NCBI GenBank assembly: GCA_030704615.1
Contig: CM060732.1
Span: forward strand, 76,551,053-76,615,052
DNA from: Takakia lepidozioides
Taxonomy: Eukaryota; Streptophyta; Takakiopsida; Takakiales; Takakiaceae
Length of the DNA stretch: 64,000 bases
Direction of reading: 5' to 3'
Part shown: in pieces, positions 35,101 to 44,859 of the stretch
Numbering within the stretch: the first letter of the stretch is position 1
How the letters are laid out: the number at the start of each line of letters is the position of its first letter
Position numbers and translations under genes: made by a program
The notes under the pieces: model-generated
What the model was told of the DNA's origin: nothing
Databases searched by the model: none
The model's input: only the letters and a program-made list of their open reading frames with translations

Positions 35101-37437
35101 TCTCGCCTGTTTAACTGGTAATGATCCTGGTTCCAGTTCAATCTTATGTTGACAGATCTCAGGTGGTATCCCCTTCAGATCCTCATAGCTCCAAGCAAAT
35201 ACATCTCTGTATTTAATGAACAGACTCTTTGCTTCCTCAAAGAATTATGGCTCTAGATCCGTCCCTACCTTCACCATCCTTGGTTCCTTCTCTGTTCCTA
35301 CATTTACTTCCCTCACCTGCTCATCAGCTGTTATTGTCCAACCAGTCACCACTTCATCCTGTAAGCTCATAGTGGCTGGTTCCTCTAGGATTTCCATTTC
35401 TCCTTCTCTTTCTTCATAGAAATGTGATGGGTAACTGCTGGTTTCCTCTTCAGTTGGTGTTGATGTCACTACACCACAGCAGATACCTCTTAAACAACTT
35501 AGGCTTTCCAGCCGCATCTCTGCAACCTGCTCCCACTCTGGGTGTGCAGCAAACAAGGTAGCTTCCTGTTCCTCATCCAGTCCTTCTTTCCAATCATACT
35601 CTCTGACCCCTCTTGGTCTTCTTGTAGCAGATAGTCTTTCAGATTTCTTAGTGGTGATTTGTATCTTGTTCAACCCATCCTGCACAGTCAGTAACTGTGA
35701 ATTCCAATCATGAGACACCTTGGCTTGTTTCAGCCATGGTCTTCCCAACAATAAGGAATAAGCTTCCAGGACTTCATTCATCTTCAACACAGTTATTGTG
35801 ATCTTAAAGGTCATCTTTTGAATCTGGATTTTAACTCCTCTGATTAATCCCAATGGCTGTACACTCCTTTGGTCTGCCATGGTTATTGTAAATGGGGCTG
35901 GTTTCATGTTGTTTAGACCTAGCTTCTGTCTCAATTGGTCTGTCATGATATTCACACCAGAGCCTCCATCTATCAGTACATCTGCCAGCTCTGTGCTTCC
36001 AATTCTCAACTGGATAACGGGCATAGAATCATCAAAATCCATGACTGTTTCTTGCCCTTCTGGCCTCACATTATAACTGGTCACCTTGCTGTTCAGGTCT
36101 GTGTTCTCTGTCAATTGGGCAATCCTGTTGATTGCTTGATACAGCCTGTGTCTACAATAAGGTACCACAGCTAATAGCTGTCCAATGGTAATTTCCACTT
36201 TGGACTGGCATATCACTTCAGCCAATGTCCCTTCCTTACCCTGCACTTCTGCAGCTTCCCTCTTTCCTTCTTCCTCACTGACCTCTTCTTCTCCTTCAGA
36301 GTCTGAGGAGTCTACCATGGGAATATCAGTACTCTTCTGCATTTCCCGTATGGTATCCGCCACTTCCTTGTGCAGTTCCTTCTCATCTCTCCAAGCCTCA
36401 TCATCTTCAGGCACATCACTGCCATCTTCATTATCATCAACTTCATCTTCCACTGGAGGTACTATTTTGGCTCTGCTTCTTGTTACTATCATTGTACTCA
36501 CTTCCGGTACAATACATGGCCTAACCATGTGGGCTGCCACTACTGGCCCCTCATTCCCATGAGCTCTCATCTCATTCTGGTGTCTGATCCAGAATGGACA
36601 AGCCGCCTTACGATGTCCTGTCTGATTACAATAGTAACACAGTTCTTCTCCATTGGGTCCTCGCCCTTGGTCTGCTCTGGGATTATTTCTGTAATCCTGA
36701 TTCCCTGGCTGGTAATTCCCTCTTGGATTACCCTGATAGCCACCCCTGGGATGTCCCTGGTAATTCCCTCTTGGATTACTTCTCCTTTCCATGCCATTGT
36801 TATAACCACATGTCCTACCATAGTGGACTTGATCATTGTTTCTTCTTGGCTGGGGTTGCACTTGATGCACCCTTACTTGCCTAGGCTCTCTTACTGCTGT
36901 TCTTCTATTGTAGTAACAATTCTCTGTAGAATGGTTATCCATTTTACAGATAGTGCAGTGTTTCTCCTTCATGTGGCATTCAGTAGTGGTGTGGCCTTCA
37001 TTCTGGCATTTTGCACACCAAACACCCTTCCTCCAATGTGTTGCAGTCTCTGTGGCATATTTTTTCAAGATTTCTTCTAATCTCTTCTCATAATTTTCCC
37101 TCTTCATCTTTTCCTTCTTTTTACTCTTCTTCTTATGCTCCATCTCCTCTTCTTCTTCTGACTCATCCTCAGAGTCATCTTCATCTCTTTTCTCCTTCCT
37201 GAGCATTCCCAACTGCTCAATTCTGTTTGCTGTTTCAAATGCCTCCTCCACTGTATTGTGGGGTAACATGTCTACTTTCTTTTGCAACTCTGGCCTTAGT
37301 CCATTCACAAACCAAGCCTTCTGCAATCCTGGTGCTGGTATAGCAGCCAACTTTTTCATCATCAACTCCATTTTCTCCATATACTCTTCAACAGTTTCAT
37401 GCTTCTTCTGCTTCAGCTTTACTCCCATACACTTCAT
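31216..37437 (-). pseudogene. Gypsy gag (C-terminal part)-pol polyprotein frame
   Basis: From 37,437 the frame gives the end of the gag core (ETVEEYMEKMELMMKKLAAI), Cys-rich knuckles (CAKCQNEGHTTTEC; CTICKMDNHSTENC; CYYCNQTGHRKAAC), and a protease-like VLIDGGSGVNIM. A single TAA at 35,245-35,247 follows, after which the same frame continues. Then come reverse transcriptase (SPIVIVPKKNGKVRVCVNYK; FMDGFSGYNQ; FLDDFSVYS in the YxDD position), RNase H (HCDASGETLGAVL) and integrase with the HHCC region (GHFGEETTSRK...CDECQR) and catalytic motifs (WGLDFVGPI, FISDQGSHF, NGQAEATNK). The tail is a His/Ser/Pro repeat and an unknown extension. Apart from the TAA there are no internal stops over 2,070 codons, so the element is fairly young. 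Confidence 0.88.
32150..32400. repeat. GGCTGTGA-type minisatellite inside the gypsy frame
   Basis: Units of about 27 bases built on GGGCTGTGATAGGCTGTGT repeat roughly nine times. On the minus strand they are translated as variants of TAYHSPSQR. Period and frame agree, so the array adds a repeated His/Ser/Pro segment without breaking the frame. Confidence 0.85.
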
Positions 37438-38389
37438 CTTCAGTTTTACTGGTCCTGAACCTATTTCGGAACGCTGTACTCAAGCCATTCCAGGTTAAGA
37501 AATGATTATCAGGGAATCTTGCATACCATTCACTGGCTTTCTTTATAAGTGAACACGGAAACAGTCTCATCTTGGCATCATCGCCATTCTCATTGTTCAC
37601 TATACATATGTGCTCAAATTGGCTAATGTGTACATCAGGATCCCCTTTCCCTGAATATATCGGAAAAGGTGGTTTAGCCCGTGTTGGTTGTAACGCCATC
37701 TGCGACCCTACACTCTGCCCCCTGACAGTTGTTGGCCTTTTGGCTGATGCTGGTCCTTGTGGACCTATAGTATTTGTGGTGGTTCTTCCACCAATTACTG
37801 GCCCCTGAACCCTTCCTGTTCCTGGCCTTTCTATATTCACAGTATTCCCAGCCTCAGTTGCACTACTTTCCACACTCCCTGTCCCCCCAGAGCCAGATCC
37901 AGGTCTTCCGTCTGATCCCTCTGAGCCGACACCTTCGTTGGCCTGTGATCCAAGTGCTCCACTTGATCCAGGTCCAACGGGTTGGGATGTCCTGGTTGTA
38001 GTCTCAACCTCAGCTGCTGGGTCTACTTCTTCATATTCTTCCTCTTCCAATTTCTTCTCTCTGTTTTCATCCTCCAAGTTCTGCCCTTGGTTTTCTTCTT
38101 CTTCATTCATGTAACTATTTTGTAATAATGTTGGAGAGTTTGAACTCTCCGCTGGTTCTGCATCCTCCTCTTCTGCTCTCGAAACTGGAGTTCCTGCTCT
38201 TGGTGTTCCATGCCAACTCTTATCAAAGATTTCTGCCAAATCTTTTATCCAGGGATGTACCTCAGATCTTCCACCTCGTGGTTGATCTTCTTCCTCTGCC
38301 AAGTCCCTTAATCTTTCTTGCAAAGAAAAAGAAGGTGTGGTATCCAACTCTAGCTCCTCTGGTATATGTGATGTACTCCCTGATCTCAA
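37397..38389 (-). pseudogene. Gypsy gag, N-terminal part
   Basis: This 330-codon frame has an acidic, Glu/Ser-rich start and a Gly/Ser/Thr-rich middle. It ends with the retrotransposon gag-like segment (FEHICIVNNENGDDAKMRLF, KKASEWYARFPDNHFLTWNGL). It overlaps the next frame by about 40 bases. The homology runs from one into the other (RFRTSKTEDEVYG, then LKQKKHETVEEY), so a one-base shift at about 37,420 separates two parts of one gag protein. It could be a mutation or a programmed shift; gag is not normally split at this point, so mutation is more likely. Confidence 0.75.
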
Positions 38390-38539
38390 TGGTGTGAGAG
38401 GTCCAGATGATTCCCCAATGTCTATTCCTCTCTCCCACAGGTATGGATAATGAGCTTTCAGATAACTTTATCTTTTTGCTGAATATCTTTGGAGCTTAGC
38501 TTCTCTTTCATCACTCATGTCCCATATCTTTCATTTCTT

Positions 38540-39235
38540 TTAGAGTGGCAACAACCAAAATTCTCTCCTGTAGTATCTCTCATATATGCCTGGGTTTCTT
38601 TCCAGCTTCAATGTACCTCTGACTATACTGGAAGTCTCCGTTACCATATAACCATATGGTAAACAAGTCTGAAAAGCTGTTCTTGGTGTAAGTTTGATCC
38701 ACAAGATATCCTTTGGAATCCAATTCTTTACCAATACAAGCTCCTCATGCATATGAGTGTAAACATTCACTTTCCTTTCCTCCCAGCTTTCAAACTCTAC
38801 CCGCTTAATAGATAGTAAGGCTATCACATAAACCAATGTTGGTAACCACCGTGCTCTTCCTCTACAGGCTACCTGATAAATCTTTATCACTCCTTTCTCT
38901 AGACCCCATTCCGGATCAGCATCATGCACTCGCTTAAGAATATTTTCTTTACAACCGTCTGGCAATTCCAAGAACCTTTGAAAGAATTGTTTGGACAATC
39001 TTTCTTCCTTCGTTCCACAGGGAATTTGATTCACTTCAAATTTTTTAATCCTCCAACCACCATGATCCCACCAGATGCCTGTCACATCTGGTTGTTCATG
39101 ACTCAGTTCCCCAATATGGTCGCCAAATGTCGCGCGGCTTCTACTCACCCATCCCTTCGCTATCCGAGGCGGAAACTCCAAGATAGAAGAGTTGGAAATC
39201 TCTAAGTACTCAGCCTGCTCAGAACAATCAGTCAT
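38540..39235 (-). CDS. 231-residue protein upstream of gag, family unknown
   Basis: The frame runs from ATG 39,235 to 38,540 without interruption, on the gypsy strand and between the presumed 5' end and gag. It is rich in Trp, Arg and Glu (GIWWDHGGWRIKKFEVNQI, RGRARWLPTLVYVIALL). It has no signal peptide or clear motif. Such a leading frame is not a standard part of Ty3/gypsy elements. It may be an extra gene of this lineage or the start of a longer gag product. Confidence 0.45.
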   Translation of the reverse strand: MTDCSEQAEYLEISNSSILEFPPRIAKGWVSRSRATFGDHIGELSHEQPDVTGIWWDHGGWRIKKFEVNQIPCGTKEERLSKQFFQRFLELPDGCKENILKRVHDADPEWGLEKGVIKIYQVACRGRARWLPTLVYVIALLSIKRVEFESWEERKVNVYTHMHEELVLVKNWIPKDILWIKLTPRTAFQTCLPYGYMVTETSSIVRGTLKLERNPGIYERYYRREFWLLPL

Positions 39236-39239
39236 GACC

Positions 39240-39900
39240 TACAGCTAGTGTATCATGGGGGTGTTTCCTATTTGTTTTCCTTCCCGCATTCATGTTAGCT
39301 AGTTACCTTACTGCTGGTAATTAAGTATCAGTTTGCTCCATCAACTCATCCATTCATTCCACAGCTTCACTCAGATCCCTCTACACAGTGTGAGTATGAA
39401 GTGTGTATCAGATTAATATCTATCAAGTATCAGGCTAAAGTCCTGGAGTCTCTAATCTGCTCTACATTATAATTCTACTGCTTGCTATCATTAAGCATCA
39501 ACAGATCCTCCTCCTACTCCGTGCTCTCCATCTTTCTGCTCAGAGATACGCTCTCTCCTCCTTTCCCCAAGTGATGTCCGAAGTCTCCCCCAAGAAGTCC
39601 CATCTCTCGTCTCCGCTGCCCGCTTTATCCCTTCCCCCCTGTTCTAACCGTTTTCTTTCACTAACCGTCCTCCGTGAATTACATGTTCCCCGGCAGATGT
39701 TGTTCCCCACAGTCGTTCCCTGTCATGATAACCGTTCCCTACGACTGTGACGGCTGTTTCGGGCTGTGTCGGGCTGTGACTGGCTGTGTATGGCTGTGAC
39801 GGGCTGTGACTGTGACGGGCTGTGACTGGATGTGACGGGCTGTGTATGGCTGTGACGGGCTGTGACTGTGTCGGGTTGTGACTGGCTGTGACGGGCTGTC
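39240..39900. repeat. Gypsy 5' non-coding region with GGCTGTGACGG tandem block
   Basis: From 39,745 to 39,900 the phrases GGGCTGTGACTGG, GGCTGTGTAT and GGCTGTGACG alternate in a short-period array related to the block at 32,150-32,400. The rest (39,240-39,740) is pyrimidine-rich with no frame. It is a candidate LTR or leader. Confidence 0.6.
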
Positions 39901-40332
39901 TTAAAAAATTAAGGGTACCCCTCAGAGGGCAACTGCAGGTGCCATTGGTGCATTCTCCCTTCTTTTGTCGTTGGCAGTTGTATTCGTGTCTTGGATATAG
40001 AAGTGTCTAAGTCCCAGACTCCACAGAACCCATGAAAATGCCTAAGTCCCAGACTGCCTCCTAACACAGTGGCGCACGTGTCCCGCTGAAGCCTCTCTAT
40101 GTAGGCAGCGCTCAACAGACAATGTAGTCATATAGTTGTGACTGCAACCCTCTCTGCAGCAGAACTCCAGGTGCCACGCAAGCAGTCATGGATATGACTT
40201 GCAAAATGCAGTCCTAAAGACTAGTCGCTATGACAGGGCTTTTTTCACTACAGAGTGATGTAGTCATGAACGCATATAAGACTGAAAAAATAGTCATATG
40301 TGAAGTCATAAAAACGCTCATCTGTTGTAGTG
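39900..40332. repeat. CACTA right subterminal region
   Basis: GTAGTCAT, AGTCATAT, ATATGACTT and ATGACAGG variants cluster from 40,120 to the terminus, like the ATGACTAC motifs near the left end. A small CACTACAG (40,250) to CTGTTGTAGTG (40,332) pair also forms an 83-base inverted unit inside the end. Confidence 0.65.
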
Positions 40333-42969
40333 TACCTAGGCGGGGTGGACCCGTTTCGAGCCTCATGCACGGAATGGACAAGAGACACGATGGACACCCA
40401 TGGTGCAGAACGAAGACATCCAATATTCAAAATGATGACAAGCTCGTGTTCAGGAGAGCGGTGTGCAATGGGCACCTGAGGTGCGAGAATTTGAGTTGCA
40501 GACATTTCCTGTGGTCAGAGGTTCAGAACCAGAGCGAGTGGGAGGGTGTCGCCGAGAATCCTTTCAAGCCCGGTGAAGCACCTCCAAGCTCCAACACTTT
40601 CGTTTGCAAGTTCTGCAAACAAACGCCTTTCTGTGTGCCAGTGTGTGGAGCAAGAATGTACTATGTGGTGCACTGTTTTCCAACCTTGACTAGAGCCGGT
40701 GTACATTTCGGATTCCACAACCATCCAGTGTCGAAGGGGGATTACAGGGAAAGCGTTGAAACAATATCCAGGTTGATAAGACAAGAGTATGAGAGCAATC
40801 CAACAGCCACCACCTCCACAATTGTTCTTGGAGCAAGCAAGACTTTCCTGGAAACCCATATTCTTAGTGAAGGAGATTCTGTGGGCAGGAAACTTGACGG
40901 GTCAGCCTTGGACAATGTTATGGATCACTTCTCTACCTTGAGCTCGCCGAACATTAAAAACCAGGTGAATGCATTGAGGATGGGCTATGCTAACAGAGGG
41001 TACGTTGATAACATTTTCGAGTTGAAGCGACGGAGTAGGTATGACTACATTCAAGAGAGTGTGTTCCCATGTCTAGGGTCCAACAAAGTGTACGTTTTCA
41101 AAATGTCCACAGCTGGGGAGGGCAGCGGAGTCAGTCTTGTGAAGCGCATGCAGAAGGGTGGCGATCTTCAGAACTGTTTCCTTATGTTTGATCACGTCAA
41201 ACGAGTGAAAGATTGGACTACAATGGCGTGTCATGTTTACGATCCTTTCTACCAGTGAGTCATGACAATTGCAGTGTGTGACATGCAATTAGAGGATGCG
41301 GATTCGCAGCAGCTAATGTGGAGAAGTCTCATTCGCGTTATGGACTCCCAAGGTGTCTCATGTCCAAATTTCGCCGGATTTATGGCAGACAGTGCTCAAG
41401 CGAACTTCAATGCTATTCACATTGTGTTTGGATTAGGAGATCCAAAGGTGCCAATGCCAGGAAGAGAGCGAACATGTCTTTTCCATTGGACCCAGTCCCT
41501 TGAGAAACATACAAAGGCAGACATTAAATCTGAAATGCAGCCTATTCATCTTAGGCTATGCAAACAGTACAAAGATGCGAAAAGCATGGCAGAGGCGAAT
41601 ACATTGTTCCAGACAATTCGTGCCTGGTGGTGCTCATCTGGGGCTGCATCAGAAGACAATATGAGAGCGCTAGAAGACTGGCTGACATTTTGGCACTTCC
41701 GGTACAGACAATGGGGAGCATGCATGACAACGGTGAGTGCATTTGAAAACTTGAAAATTTCATTGACTTTGTATCCATTTCCAATCATGTCTGTTGTGGT
41801 GGGGTGTGCCTGTCCTCTTTCTGATATATGTTTTTCCATTTTGCAGCACTTCTCAATTGAGGAGATGGCGGACATGCCCTCTTGCAATCTGGCGGAGACG
41901 GTGCACAATGTATGGTTGCAGCAATCTGGAAAGCGGGGCCGGGATTTGTATGTGGCGACGGCAGATGATCTGATTCGAGCTCTACTGCAACAGACGAGAT
42001 ATCAAGAGTTCTTGCGGGGTGGCATTGGTGGCAAGGGTCCAGACAAGTCCGAGTTGATGTTGCGAGCAGTAGGAAGATCAAGGGATCCGAACAAGATTGC
42101 CAGGGCTGTCAGCATGTGTGCGGAAGGAACTCCACTGGTGTCCAGAGTTCCCCATCTGGAGGGTGAGGAGAGATTCGGGTCTTGTAAACGGAAATTGAAC
42201 ACCCCTCCTGGGTCGGATGCGGACTCCCACAGGCCGGACAGGGACAACTTCTCCATGCCGCGTGTTCCATTTCATCAGAGGTTTGTTTCCGGCATATCCA
42301 GTGCGGACGATCCTTTGTCACAAAGCCAAAGGCAGCCATCTCCTATAGTGAGTGCAATGGGCAGGAGGCGAACGTGCTCCCCCCTATGGTGGAGTCCATG
42401 TGCCCCGACGAAGTCTGACACATAGAACGCACCACTGCTGGGTCTCGAGTGAAGTGCATGGCAATCAGAGCAACCAATCGTGAGAAATGCAAGTCCTCCA
42501 TATCCAGAGGCAAGGTCCGCACTCTGGCTCCGACCTTCACTGGTTTGTTCATGCCTTACGAGCAAGCCGAGGCGAAGAACCACAAATTCTGGTTTTGCCC
42601 TGACGACTGTTGTAGGTGCGTGCGTGGGACTTGCGACCATCGGTTGTCATGAAGCCTCCTCCACCAAGCGTTTGGCCTGTGAAGGTGGGGACACATCTCA
42701 CAACTCACGAGATTGCCATGCTGGAGGAGGCAGGCTTCTCCCTTCAACGAGCCCCCTCTGTACATGCAGGTGCTTCTACTTCAGCAAGTTCTAGAGTGCC
42801 ACCACCGACGCTGATGCATGGCCAACAAAACGAAATGGGAAGCTGGTTCGTCGTTTCCCTCCGACTGCCGAGTATTTCGGCAAGGTGGAATCCGCTCGAA
42901 TGCTTCAAGGTCGTGTTACAGGCACTACGGAAGTTCTACATCCTGGGTATGGACGAATCTACACTATGA

Positions 42970-43454
42970 TGACCTCCACATCCGCTATGCACGACCGGTT
43001 GTAAGACATCACAGTTTCAAATTTCCCCAACTGCACCTGTCCAGATTTTGTTGGCATGCTTACAACAAGTTTGGGAAAGACAGACAAATTTATACCCTGC
43101 AAGCATCTGTATTTTATCTTCTTGAACAGAAGAATGGTATGTGATCCCAGACGCGACATCTTCATTCACCAGGCCACCATGAGTTTCAACGAGGTGAATA
43201 CACTTATGCAGCGGGATAGGAGCACATAACATCCTCTTCACTTTGGTCATCTGCAAATTCCATTACTGGATTTCACAAGAGTTGAAACTTGAACTTGATG
43301 TCCCTTCATATATTTGATGCCAATGCAGCCTCCAATTATGTTGTGCAATGTGTGCCATTTCTTTCTTGTGTGTAGTCGTTCGAAAATAAATGGAATGGAT
43401 GCAAATGCTTTCACAAGTCGTTCCTGCATTTTAATTTCTGGTGTTTTGCATGAA
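42970..43454. other. Spacer after the transposase, no gene seen
   Basis: This is the presumed 3' untranslated and spacer sequence of the MULE transposase. No coding sequence or strong repeat is evident. Confidence 0.35.
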
Positions 43455-43725
43455 TGAATGGCACGGCTATAGGCCCCTCGGCTATAGGTGCTACATGTTT
43501 CTGATGACATGGCATCTGACAAGTTGTCCAGATGCCATGTTGTTCTGACGACTGCCACGTCAGCCGGATATTGACACGTCAGCAGGCCCACGCCACGTCA
43601 GCCTCACGCTCACGCCACGTCAGCGCGACCCCACGCTCACACCATATCAGCTGGTGTGAGCCTGCGCTCATGCCACATCACCTCCGCGTGAGCGTACGCT
43701 CTCATGCTCACGCTCACGCGGAAGT
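43455..43725. repeat. Inner block rich in CCACGTCAGC and CACGCTCACG motifs, right copy
   Basis: GGCTATAGGCCCC and GGCTATAGG come first, then repeated GCCACGTCAG(C), then CGCTCACGC runs. In reverse complement it has the same order as 12,480-12,725. Several perfect short palindromes occur, for example around GATGCCATGT at 43,510-43,540. Confidence 0.55.
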
Positions 43726-44602
43726 CACGTCCCTCGTAGACCAGGCTGCTGGGTCTCCTGGGCGGTGTGGGCAAGAGAGGTGTTGTCGTCGAGGCTGTCT
43801 ATGAGCATGTCCAAGTTTGTCATCTCAGATAAGGCAATATCCACTGCACTGGACAATGGACCTTGCCCTTCGAAGTCATTATTTCGGATGATGTTGTCGG
43901 TACGCTCGGCAGACCGGCGGGGCAGAACATCGGCAGATTCAGACTCACTGGAGAAATTGATGGGTATAGTCTGCCGGGACCTTCTGGTCCGGCGCGCATC
44001 GGGCGGACTCCCATGTAGGCCTGCAATGCTTGCATCCCGAGCAGAGCCTGCCTGACGCGCTTCGGACGGACCCCCCTGCAGGACTGACAGGTTTGTATCG
44101 CGAGCAGACCTTGCCGCTTTCGCTTTTGCTTTTTTTTTTGCCCCATCATTGAGTTTTCGCTTGCGGGGAGGCACAGGCATTTCCTCCAGACTGCCTAGTT
44201 GCATCCTTCCAGCAGCCCGCCAGTACCGTTGGCGCAATTCCTATGTACTTCGCGGAACTGGGTTTGCGCCGCGGCTATTGAAAACAGCCTCATCTTTAGC
44301 TTTGTGCGATACCGGTATGGGCCACGGCTTGAAATTCGGTGGAATGGTGTCCTTGCAATGTCCACACAATGGCGGTTCAACTGGATTTTGTCCTTTATGG
44401 CTTCCTCACAGAAAGGACACCTGAGCCTATCCTTCTTCCATTCTGGGTTCTCCTCCTTGGCTACACGGAGATCAATACATGCTTCCACTATTTTGCGATC
44501 GTACTCCTGTGGGGAGTACCAATATCTTCGCAGCTTCTTCAAACGCGTGACGTGCACAAAGTCGATCCAGTCAAGTCCGCCCTTCGCGCAGGCTTCCTCC
44601 AT
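43725..44602 (-). pseudogene. Gene D: unknown MULE cargo protein with a C2H2-like finger
   Basis: From ATG 44,602 the frame gives a basic helical start (WIDFVHVTRLKKLRRYWYSP), then LRCPFCEEAIKDKIQLNRHC, a CxxC...H-type zinc-finger-like segment, and a basic stretch (RGPYRYRTKLKMRL). A one-base shift near 44,235 moves to the second frame (RQRYWRAAGRMQLGSLEEM, PPRKRKLNDGAKKKAKAKAA), which has a bipartite nuclear-localisation-like Lys/Arg cluster and an acidic C-terminus ending at 43,725. The nuclear signal and finger suggest a DNA-binding accessory protein. No family is recognised. It lies next to a GCAGAC array, as gene A does. Confidence 0.5.
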
Positions 44603-44859
44603 CGCCTATACAACACAACACAACAGAGAAAGGCAGAGGGCCCAACAAAAAGGGAGAAGTGCAAAGAATGGAGGAGTCCAGAAAGTGCGAGAACCGGCGA
44701 GAACGAGCATTACTTACGAGGACAGACAGAGAAGCGAGAACCAAAACTACAAGTACACAGCAGAAGACGAGGAACGCAATGGGCTACGGGAGCAACGGTC
44801 TTGGCGACTGTTTGGGGTCTAAGATGACTCTCCAAATCTGCGCGCGGAAAGAAGTCTGC

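Larger units (their letters stand above)
31020..39920 (-). mobile_element. Ty3/gypsy retrotransposon inserted in the CACTA element, borders uncertain
   Basis: Minus-strand gag, protease, reverse transcriptase, RNase H and integrase in that order define a Ty3/gypsy element. The left border is inferred near 31,020, where the CACTA coding sequence stops; the right border lies somewhere around 39,900. I found no pair of long terminal repeats, no tRNA primer site and no target duplication by eye. GGCTGTGA-type tandem blocks occur in the same orientation at 32,150-32,400 and 39,745-39,900 and might mark repeated ends. The missing left LTR is unusual; see the findings. Confidence 0.65.
19961..40332. 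mobile_element. CACTA (En/Spm) DNA transposon, 20.4 kb, inserted in the MULE transposase
   Basis: The left end reads CACTACAAGAGATGAGCGTT and the reverse complement of the right end reads CACTACAACAGATGAGCGTT. They match at all but one of the first 20 bases and continue with TTTTA.GACT. Subterminal regions are rich in ATGACTAC and AGTCATAT motifs (20,000-20,300 and 40,120-40,332). The left flank ends ACC; the right flank has ACC after one extra T, so the usual 3-bp duplication is nearly but not exactly resolved. Inside are the minus-strand TNP2 transposase and a plus-strand Transposase_24-type gene, the expected pair for this superfamily, plus a gypsy insertion. Removing the element and one ACC joins the MULE transposase in frame. 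Confidence 0.88.
19344..42969 (+). pseudogene. MULE transposase gene of the giant element, split by the CACTA insertion
   Basis: The first part, 19,344-19,960, encodes 205 residues with an acidic SUMO-interacting-like motif (QIVELSDSSEEDVPK) and ends in ELPPP. The frame resumes just past 40,333 with RRGGPVSSLMHGMDKRHDGH. The Cys-rich DNA-binding segment follows (CNGHLRCENLSCRHF, then CKFCKQTPFC). The catalytic region has the first Asp in CHVYDPFYQ, the second in GFMADSAQANFNAI, and the C..H motif in CLFHWTQSL, all typical of MULE transposases. TGA at 41,256-41,258 interrupts it, probably a former Arg codon. Introns fit at 41,733-41,846 and from 42,348. The C-terminal part (about 42,449-42,969) has a Cys-rich ribbon (KFWFCPDDCCRC). 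Loss of frame, the stop and the insertion make it inactive. Membership is secure; exon ends after 42,347 are less so. Confidence 0.8.

Noticed and set aside
36370-37080. Plus-strand 236-codon frame rich in Ile, Ser and Cys
   Set aside because: It is antisense to the gypsy gag/protease frame, which has clear conserved motifs.
40250-40332. An independent 83-bp mini-element with CACTACA...TGTAGTG ends
   Set aside because: Its right end is the right terminus of the 20.4-kb CACTA element, whose left end at 19,961 matches far better over 20 bases. The inner CACTACAG is best read as subterminal sequence.
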